From NCBI GenBank assembly GCA_019419545.1, contig DXZT01000054.1, positions 8,791-72,790 on the forward strand: a stretch of DNA of 64,000 bases, written 5' to 3'. The notes beneath the pieces are model-generated. The model saw only the letters and a program-made list of their open reading frames with translations. It did no database searches and was not told where the DNA came from. This document shows positions 58,472 to 64,000 of the stretch, piece after piece; the stretch's first letter is position 1, and every line of letters begins with the position of its first letter. Both the position numbers and the translations under genes were made by a program. The DNA comes from Collinsella sp. GTDB taxonomy: Bacteria > Actinomycetota > Coriobacteriia > Coriobacteriales > Coriobacteriaceae.

Positions 58472-59875
58472 TTGAACCTGAGTAAGCCTAAAATCAACGC
58501 GCTTCTGGCACTCGCGCTCTTCACCTTCGCCTTCCTTGCCGCCGAGTTTCGCTTCGACGTCAACGTCGGGCTACTCGCCGGCGCCGAACGTGTTGTGCTC
58601 GCACAGGGCTTTATTCTAGGTGCGAGCGTGCTCGGCTTTATCGGATATGCGCCGCTGCTCGGGCTCGCACAGCGCAAAGGCCGGCCTCGGGCAGTTGTCA
58701 GCGCCGCCGTTCCCATCGCCATCTTGGGGTTGACTCAGATTCAGTCCCCCACGAGCCCGCTTGCGCTCGAGATTCTGGGATGTCTCGCATTCCTCGGACT
58801 CGGCCTACTGGGTGGCGCGGCACACCATGCCTTCGCAACGACATTCCAAGACGATCCCAAGCTCGCCACCGGTGCGGGAGCAGCCTATGCCGCTGGCATC
58901 CTGATGCAGTTCGCCATCAACCTGATTGATTGCGGTGGCATCGTCGAGCTCATCATTCTTGGCGCGGCAACGATCGCCATCTCTGCCCTCAGCGTCGTTC
59001 CCCAAAAGGCTGCCGAGAGCTCCAGCCCCGCCATCAATCCCTTTGTTGAGCCATCGCACGCCCTTGCCAAGCAGGCGTGTTGGAGCATCGCGCTCGTCAT
59101 GATTCTGGCCTGCTTGTTCTCGACCCTCGACAACGTGGTCACGCTCTCCAACGCCCACGGCACCATTGCCGTGCAAACATGGCCGCGCCTCTTTTTGGCG
59201 GCGAGCGGCCTTGCCGCCGGCATTATCTTTGATCTTGCCGAGCGCCGATACATGGGACTTGTCATGCTCGGCATCGCCGTGCTCTCGACCATTTCCATCC
59301 TGGCCGTGGAGGCCGGCGCCGATCCCAACCTGGGCCTTGTCGTCTTTTACCTGAGCTCGGGCTTTTTCGTCACATTCTTTACCGCCACGTTTACTCAGCT
59401 GGCACCGCGCATGCACGCGCCCGCCTTCTGGGCCGGCATGGGCCGTGCGGCCAATAACGTGTGCGCGTTCACCACGTCGGGCGTCTCGCTTGCGCTTGTG
59501 ACCTCTGGCAACGTCGCCCTCATCATGATTGGCGCGGTCGTGCTTCTCGTCGCCGCCTGCGCAGCATTCGTGGCAGCCGGCTTGTTCCGCCTGCCCCAAA
59601 CCGAGCAGGAGCGCGAACATCAACAGCTTGCCGAGGAGGCGCTGGCAGCACCGAGTATCGAGGAGCAGCGTCAGGTCTTCATCGTCAACCACGCTCTCAC
59701 CCCGCGCGAAGTCGACGTGCTCATAGCCGTGACCCAGGATGAACGCCCGCTCAAGCAGATCGCCGAGGAGCTCGGCATCTCGATGCGCATGGTACAGCGC
59801 CACCTGAGCTCCATTTATCAAAAGACCGACACGCAGACGCGCGCCGGTCTCACCAAGGCCTTTCCCTCGGCCTAA
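58472..59875 (+). CDS. Membrane-domain LuxR-family regulator
   Basis: A 467-residue protein with about twelve hydrophobic segments in an MFS-like arrangement (residues 8-380), then a C-terminal LuxR helix-turn-helix (LTPREVDVLIAVTQDERPLKQIAEELGISMRMVQRHLSSIYQKT). This fusion class is expanded in Coriobacteriia. It is thought to sense small molecules in the membrane and act on nearby genes. The start is a TTG at 58472 with AAGGA at 58461-58465; upstream ATG/GTG codons would add non-family sequence. It is divergent from the surface-protein genes, which it might control, and convergent with the kinase-like gene at 59928. Confidence 0.87.
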   Translation: MNLSKPKINALLALALFTFAFLAAEFRFDVNVGLLAGAERVVLAQGFILGASVLGFIGYAPLLGLAQRKGRPRAVVSAAVPIAILGLTQIQSPTSPLALEILGCLAFLGLGLLGGAAHHAFATTFQDDPKLATGAGAAYAAGILMQFAINLIDCGGIVELIILGAATIAISALSVVPQKAAESSSPAINPFVEPSHALAKQACWSIALVMILACLFSTLDNVVTLSNAHGTIAVQTWPRLFLAASGLAAGIIFDLAERRYMGLVMLGIAVLSTISILAVEAGADPNLGLVVFYLSSGFFVTFFTATFTQLAPRMHAPAFWAGMGRAANNVCAFTTSGVSLALVTSGNVALIMIGAVVLLVAACAAFVAAGLFRLPQTEQEREHQQLAEEALAAPSIEEQRQVFIVNHALTPREVDVLIAVTQDERPLKQIAEELGISMRMVQRHLSSIYQKTDTQTRAGLTKAFPSA

Positions 59876-59877
59876 AA

Positions 59878-59921
59878 CAAAAACCACCACAAAGGTGCCT
59901 GTGTCCCCCTTGTGGTGGTTT
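59878..59921 (-). terminator. Palindromic terminator between convergent genes
   Basis: AAACCACCACAAAGG and CCTTGTGGTGGTTT arms enclose GTGCCTGTGTCC. On the minus strand the stem runs into GGTTTTTGTTTT, a good terminator for the kinase-like gene. It belongs to the CCACCAC repeat family. Confidence 0.78.
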
Positions 59922-59927
59922 GGTCGG

Positions 59928-60551
59928 TTAGTCTTCGAGCTGCGCTACTTTGTAGCGGTAGGCCGCCGCGATGACGTCTTTGCAGCCCTCGCGGCCCAGC
60001 TTGGCGCGGTTGACGACGATGTCCTTACCGCTCGTCATCTTCCACTTGCCGGCGCTGTAGCGCTTGTAAAAAGCCTCACGCGCCTTCTGCTGCTGCTTGA
60101 CCAGCTTGGCGCCCTTCTTTTTATTAAGGCCACGCTTCTTGCGCACAATCTCGACGCGATCCTCAAAGGGAGCAGTCACCAGCACGGCAATGTGGTTGGG
60201 GTTGTTACGCAGCAGGTAATCGGACAGGCGGCCTTCGATAATGCAGCTCTCGGTCTCGCCCAGGTCCAAAATCACCTGGCTCATCTTCTGGAACAACTTG
60301 TCCGAGTACGAACGCGCGTCGTAGCGGTCGGGCAGGAACGCCATGTTCTCCACGGCCAGACGCTCGTCGTAGGCGGCCATCTTGTCGAGCGACTCGCCCG
60401 CACGCAGCGACGCACGCACCAGCAGTTCGTTGTCATACAGCGGAATCCCCAACTCGTTGGCGAGGATGCGTCCAATCTCGTGGCCCTCGGCACCAAAGTC
60501 GCGCGCGATGGTAATGACCACAGGACTCTTCTTGTTCTCCAGATCGCTCAT
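59928..60551 (-). CDS. Cytidylate-kinase-like protein
   Basis: A 207-residue member of the cytidylate kinase-like family (PF13189 type). ITIARDFGAEGHEIGRILANELGIPLYD replaces the classical P-loop, as is usual for this family. ESCIIEGRLSDYLLRNNPNHIAVLVTAPFEDRVEIV follows, with a basic KKRGLNKKKGAK stretch and a YKRYSAGKWKMTSGKDIVVN end. It probably phosphorylates a nucleotide or nucleotide-like compound, but the substrate is not known; a true Cmk should exist elsewhere. AAAGGA precedes the start. It lies upstream of the amino-acid transporter in position but is transcribed alone. Confidence 0.85.
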   Translation of the reverse strand: MSDLENKKSPVVITIARDFGAEGHEIGRILANELGIPLYDNELLVRASLRAGESLDKMAAYDERLAVENMAFLPDRYDARSYSDKLFQKMSQVILDLGETESCIIEGRLSDYLLRNNPNHIAVLVTAPFEDRVEIVRKKRGLNKKKGAKLVKQQQKAREAFYKRYSAGKWKMTSGKDIVVNRAKLGREGCKDVIAAAYRYKVAQLED

Positions 60552-60612
60552 CGCGATTCCTTTCTAACAAATGAGAAAAGGGCTGTTTATCTCTTATTCC
60601 CACGATACCGTA

Positions 60613-60718
60613 CCTGGGTTTTCCTGGTGCCCAAGATTGGCCTGAAAGAGGAGCGACGCGTACTTTGGTACGCGAGCGACGGTTTGAAGGCCAAGGTTGG
60701 GTGCCAGGGAAAGCCAGG
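60613..60718. repeat. Fold-back element after the amino-acid ABC operon
   Basis: 30-nt imperfect arms (60613-60642 and 60689-60718) with a central CGCGTAC/GTACGCG hairpin and two GAGCGACG copies in the loops. It starts right at the stop codon of the last permease gene, so it may stabilise or end the transcript. Confidence 0.72.
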
Positions 60719-61357
60719 CTATGCGGCTACGATGCGGCGCTGATATGCTCGGACCAGCAGCGAGATACCAAAGTTGAGCACAAAGTACATCGCAAACACC
60801 AGTCCGTAGAGCATAAGCACCTGCGACAGATCAATCGCGTGGGCCATCACAACGTTTGCCGTGTACATGAGCTCGGCCACGTTAATGCCCGAAAGATACG
60901 AGCTGTCCTTAATGACGGTCGTGCACTGGCTAAACAGCGCCGGAATGATCGTCTTAAACGTCTGCGGCAGAATGATGTAGCGCATGGTGGCAAAGAAGCC
61001 AAAGCCCTGGCTCTGCGCCGCCTCAAACTGGCCGCGCGGAATCGAGTTAAGACCGCCGCGCACGATCTCAGCCATAACGGCGCTGGTAAACAGCGTAAAG
61101 GCGATGGTCGAGATCACGATGTCCAAGCCCTGCACCGTAAAGTAGATAAACAGGATCCACAGCAGGTTCGGTGTGCAGCGGAACAGCTCGATATAGGCGC
61201 TCACCAAAATACGGAACGGGCGGGGCGCATAGCTTTTAACAAGCGCCAGCACCGTGCCAAAGATGAGCGAGAAAAAGATCGACAGCGCCGAGATCTCGAT
61301 GGTCTTAACAAAACCGCCCCAAATGTAGAGCAGGTTGGTCGCGTTGAAGATTTCCAT
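60719..61357 (-). CDS. Polar amino-acid ABC transporter permease 2
   Basis: A 212-residue permease with five helices and the HisMQ-type EAA loop (GGLNSIPRGQFEAAQSQGFGFFATMRYIILPQTFKTIIPAL). It pairs with the permease 3 bases upstream to form the membrane channel. GGAGG precedes the ATG. Last gene of the four-gene importer operon. Confidence 0.92.
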   Translation of the reverse strand: MEIFNATNLLYIWGGFVKTIEISALSIFFSLIFGTVLALVKSYAPRPFRILVSAYIELFRCTPNLLWILFIYFTVQGLDIVISTIAFTLFTSAVMAEIVRGGLNSIPRGQFEAAQSQGFGFFATMRYIILPQTFKTIIPALFSQCTTVIKDSSYLSGINVAELMYTANVVMAHAIDLSQVLMLYGLVFAMYFVLNFGISLLVRAYQRRIVAA

Positions 61358-61360
61358 GCG

Positions 61361-62107
61361 CTAGGCCTCCTCTACGTTGTCGAGCCCCAGCTCGGCCAGG
61401 CTCACGCCGCGCGGACGCTCCTTGGAGCGGCGCTCGAGCCACTGCACCAGCATGGCGAGCGGAAAGCAGATGATGAAGTACATAAGGCAGCAGACGATGT
61501 ATCCCTGCAGGTAGCCGTACAGACTCACAAAGTTGTCGGAACGATACATAAGGTCGCCGCCGGCCACGAGCGCCAGTACCGACGTGTTCTTGACCAGATT
61601 GAGCGCCTGGTTACACAGCGGCGGCAGGATGATCTTGAACGTCTGAGGCAGCACGATGTACCAGTAGGCCTGCGCGCGGGTGAAACCCTGGCTCTGAGCC
61701 GCCTCCATCTGACCGCGCGGGACAGCCTCGATACCGGTACGGATGACCTCCGAGATATAGGCCGCGTGATACAGGCCCACGCCCAAGAAACCCAGCACGA
61801 ACGGCGCGATGCGCACCGGCTGGTCGGCACCGGTCATGGCCTGCAAAAACTGCGGGCCGGCCATGTACATAAAGAGCACCTGCACGGGCAACGGGGTGTT
61901 CTGATAAAACTCCACGTACACGCGGCTAATGCCACGCAGCACACGCGAACGGGTGGTCGAGAACACGCCCAGCAGCGTGCCCAGCACCAGCGACAGCAGC
62001 AGTCCGGCAACAACCACCTGCAGCGTCACGCCAAAGCCCCCCCAGAAGGGCCCCATGTTTTGAAATGTCGTCGACCAACGGTCGGCGTCAAATAATCCTT
62101 CGAGCAT
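61361..62107 (-). CDS. Polar amino-acid ABC transporter permease 1
   Basis: About 248 residues, five helices, with the matching EAA loop (TGIEAVPRGQMEAAQSQGFTRAQAYWYIVLPQTFKIILPPL). ATG 62107 has GGAAGGA upstream; the longer frame overlaps the binding-protein gene. With permease 2 it forms a heteromeric channel typical of glutamine/glutamate-type importers. Confidence 0.92.
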   Translation of the reverse strand: MLEGLFDADRWSTTFQNMGPFWGGFGVTLQVVVAGLLLSLVLGTLLGVFSTTRSRVLRGISRVYVEFYQNTPLPVQVLFMYMAGPQFLQAMTGADQPVRIAPFVLGFLGVGLYHAAYISEVIRTGIEAVPRGQMEAAQSQGFTRAQAYWYIVLPQTFKIILPPLCNQALNLVKNTSVLALVAGGDLMYRSDNFVSLYGYLQGYIVCCLMYFIICFPLAMLVQWLERRSKERPRGVSLAELGLDNVEEA

Positions 62108-62132
62108 TTGATTCCTTCCTTGGACGATGCGC

Positions 62133-63008
62133 CTATACAAGACCCCAGGTCTTGACCTCTTGGTCGAGCCAGCCATCGGCCAGGCGATCGCAAATCACCT
62201 GATCGACCACGGCCGAAAGGTCGCAGCCCTTCTTGGTCGCCACGCCGTAGCCCTGCTCGCCAAACTTGACCTCGGGCTGCAGCAGCTCAACGGTCTCGTT
62301 CATGTAGCCGGCCAGCGTGGAGCGGTCCATGGCAAAGACGTCGATATTGCCGGCGTCGAGCGAACTCTTGATGATGGGGTAGCCGCTAAAGGCCCTAAAC
62401 TCGGGCTTGCAGCTAAAGCCGTTGTCCTTGATCATCTGCTCGATCAGGCCCTGCGTGGTAGCACCCTGGCTCACGCCAATGACCTTGCCGTCCAGATCCT
62501 CAATCGAGGTAAAGCCCGAACGCTTCTTGACCATGAGTCCAACGTAGTCGGTGCGGTACGGCGTCGAGAAATCCCAGCTCTTCTTGCGCTCGTCGGTGAT
62601 GGTGTAGGTCGCCGCGACCACATCGAGCTGGCCGTTATCGATCAGCGGGCCGCGCGTCTTGGGCGTTACGTCGGTAAACTCGACAAGCTCCTGGGCGCGG
62701 GCCTCCTTGTAGCTCACGCCAAAGACGGCAGCGGCGATCTGGTAGCACAAATCGACTTCCATGCCCTCAAAGCGGCCCTTGGCGGTGTCGTAATAGCCAT
62801 AGCCGGGAACGTCCTTCTTGACGCCGGCATTCAGATGACCACGCGACTTAATGGCCGCAAGCTTGGACCCCTTGTCGGAGCCCTCGCCGCTGGTAGAGTT
62901 ACCGCAACCGATAAGCGCGGTCCCCGTCAGCGCAAGCATGCCGGCGCCCGCCAGCTGCAAAAAGTGACGGCGTGACACGGCCGCCCTCGTCATATCCGTC
63001 ATGTCCAT
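62133..63008 (-). CDS. Amino-acid ABC transporter substrate-binding lipoprotein
   Basis: A 291-residue family-3 solute-binding protein. The N-terminus has a twin-arginine-like SRRHFLQLAGAG and a lipobox ALIGC with Cys35, so it is probably lipid-anchored outside the membrane. The mature part shows the family signature GFEVDLCYQIA-like GRFEGMEVDLCYQIAAAVFG, FTDVTPKTRGPLIDNGQLDVVAATYTITDERK and SWDFSTPYRTDYVGLMV. This pattern suits glutamate/aspartate/glutamine-like ligands. The exact ATG among several (63008, 63002, 62993) is uncertain because ribosome sites are weak. Confidence 0.9.
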   Translation of the reverse strand: MDMTDMTRAAVSRRHFLQLAGAGMLALTGTALIGCGNSTSGEGSDKGSKLAAIKSRGHLNAGVKKDVPGYGYYDTAKGRFEGMEVDLCYQIAAAVFGVSYKEARAQELVEFTDVTPKTRGPLIDNGQLDVVAATYTITDERKKSWDFSTPYRTDYVGLMVKKRSGFTSIEDLDGKVIGVSQGATTQGLIEQMIKDNGFSCKPEFRAFSGYPIIKSSLDAGNIDVFAMDRSTLAGYMNETVELLQPEVKFGEQGYGVATKKGCDLSAVVDQVICDRLADGWLDQEVKTWGLV

Positions 63009-63016
63009 CACCGCGC

Positions 63017-63748
63017 CTAGTGCAGAATCTTGGACAGGAACTCGCGGCAGCGCGGGTTCTCGGGGTTATCGAAGAAGTGCTCGGGCGTACCCTCCTCCAG
63101 AATGCGGCCGTCCTCCATAAAGATGACGCGGTCGGCCACCTGGCGCGCAAAGCCCATCTCATGCGTCACGCAGATCATGGTGATGTCCTCCTGCGCGAGC
63201 TCAATCATAACGTCCAGAACCTCCTGGACCATCTCGGGGTCGAGTGCCGAGGTAGGCTCGTCAAACAGGATGATGGGTTGCTTGGTGCACAGGGCGCGGG
63301 CGATGGCGATACGCTGCTGCTGACCGCCCGAGAGGTTCTGCGGATACTCGCCGGCCTTATGCGCCATGCCGACGCGCTTGAGCGCGGCGATGGCGATCTC
63401 GGTCGCCTCCTCCTTGCTCTTCTTTTGTAGCTTGATGGGCGCGAGCGTCAGGTTGCCCAGCACCGTCATGTTGGGATACAGGTTGAACTGCTGAAACACC
63501 ATGGAACTATACTTGCGAGCCATCTCCAGGTGATTCTTTTTGGTAAGCGGCGTACCGTCGATGATGACCTCGCCCGACGTGGGCTCCTCCAGATAATCAA
63601 CGCAACGGATGAGCGTCGACTTACCCGAGCCGGAAGGCCCGATCATTACGAGCTTCTCGCCGCGCTTGACGGTGAGGTTGATATCTTTGAGCACATGCAG
63701 GTCGCCAAAGTACTTGTTGAGATGCTTGATCTCGATCATGTCTGCCAT
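63017..63748 (-). CDS. Polar amino-acid ABC transporter ATPase
   Basis: A 243-residue GlnQ/HisP-type ATPase: Walker [10 protein letters not shown], signature LSGGQQQRI, Walker [14 protein letters not shown], and [17 protein letters not shown], the family mark. First gene of the importer operon, unlike many relatives where the binding protein comes first. GGAAGGG lies upstream and a TACAAT box at 63784-63789. Confidence 0.95.
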   Translation of the reverse strand: MADMIEIKHLNKYFGDLHVLKDINLTVKRGEKLVMIGPSGSGKSTLIRCVDYLEEPTSGEVIIDGTPLTKKNHLEMARKYSSMVFQQFNLYPNMTVLGNLTLAPIKLQKKSKEEATEIAIAALKRVGMAHKAGEYPQNLSGGQQQRIAIARALCTKQPIILFDEPTSALDPEMVQEVLDVMIELAQEDITMICVTHEMGFARQVADRVIFMEDGRILEEGTPEHFFDNPENPRCREFLSKILH

Positions 63749-63783
63749 GAATGTCCCTTCCCTGCGTTTACACGAGTTGAACT

Positions 63784-63789
63784 ATTGTA
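63784..63789 (-). promoter_or_regulatory. -10 element TACAAT of the amino-acid importer operon
   Basis: CGTACAATAG on the minus strand, about 36 bases upstream of the ATPase start. No clear -35 at 17 bases. Confidence 0.5.
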
Positions 63790-63854
63790 CGGAAAGAACC
63801 ACGTTTCCGCAGCCCACACTACATTCCCGTAAAGAACCCGCAATCTTCCCCCTA

Positions 63855-63921
63855 CTCATTGGGGACAGACTTAAATGAGTACCCAATGAGCGGGTACTCA
63901 TTTAAGTCTGTCCCCAATGAG
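63855..63921. repeat. Perfect 30-nt inverted repeat, GGGGACAGACTTAAATGAG family
   Basis: Arms 63855-63884 and 63892-63921 are exact complements with a 7-base loop. The 19-base core also occurs near 3512. No gene is visible from here to the window end. Confidence 0.9.
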
Positions 63922-64000
63922 CGCTCAACCGCCCTTGTTGAGCATAAGTCAGACACTATGACCCAATCCGAGGGCACGGAAACGACAGGAGCCCCCGCTC

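Overview
The window looks like a chromosome segment of a gut Coriobacteriia (Actinomycetota), most probably a Collinsella. This rests on the GC-rich, divergently packed gene layout, actinobacterial-type gene fusions (folP-folK, double-ATPase ECF transporter, membrane-domain LuxR regulator), an Ech-type hydrogenase, large sortase-type surface proteins, and dense intergenic palindromic repeats. The genus is inferred from recall of related genomes, since no search could be run. I see no prophage, CRISPR array, rRNA or complete insertion sequence.

Layout. 1-12.4 kb: a haemolysin-III-like membrane protein, a membrane-anchored alpha/beta hydrolase, a DUF362 ferredoxin-like protein, a MacB/FtsX-type ABC exporter pair, and an ABC-2 exporter (ATPase plus two permeases) divergent from a histidine kinase/LuxR response regulator pair. 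12.4-21.1 kb: one giant surface protein (von Willebrand A domain, 13 isopeptide-type repeats, LPTTG anchor). It is flanked on both sides by mirrored families of fold-back repeats. 21.1-26.8 kb: a complete Ech-type membrane [NiFe] hydrogenase operon in which the EchA-like and EchB-like membrane subunits are one polypeptide. 26.9-37 kb: an orphan helix-turn-helix ORF, an old-yellow-enzyme/dienoyl-CoA-reductase-type flavoprotein, initiator tRNA, coaX, a DUF4143 ATPase bracketed by palindromes, a biotin-ligase-like protein, folP-folK, a Sir2 deacylase and exonuclease III. 37-46.7 kb: an ECF transporter operon, divergent from glmU-prs-pth and an NfnAB-type transhydrogenase pair. 46.7-58.3 kb: three cell-surface proteins with LPXTG-like C-termini, two of which share the same signal peptide type. 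58.4-64 kb: a membrane LuxR regulator, a cytidylate-kinase-like protein and a four-gene polar amino-acid ABC importer.

How the genes work together. The Ech hydrogenase (reduced ferredoxin to H2, coupled to ion pumping) and NfnAB (NADH/NADPH/ferredoxin bifurcation) suggest a fermentative anaerobe that balances redox through ferredoxin. The surface proteins and exporters fit a host-associated lifestyle.

The most unusual content is non-coding. There are three arrays of a 55-nt hairpin unit repeated every 80-81 bp, with covarying inner stems. Two types of about 155-165 bp fold-back elements flank the giant surface gene in mirror order. A 191-bp nested palindrome is read through in frame as the linker between two ATPase domains. 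Several families of short perfect palindromes also occur. Coordinates of repeats were read by eye; counts refer only to this window.
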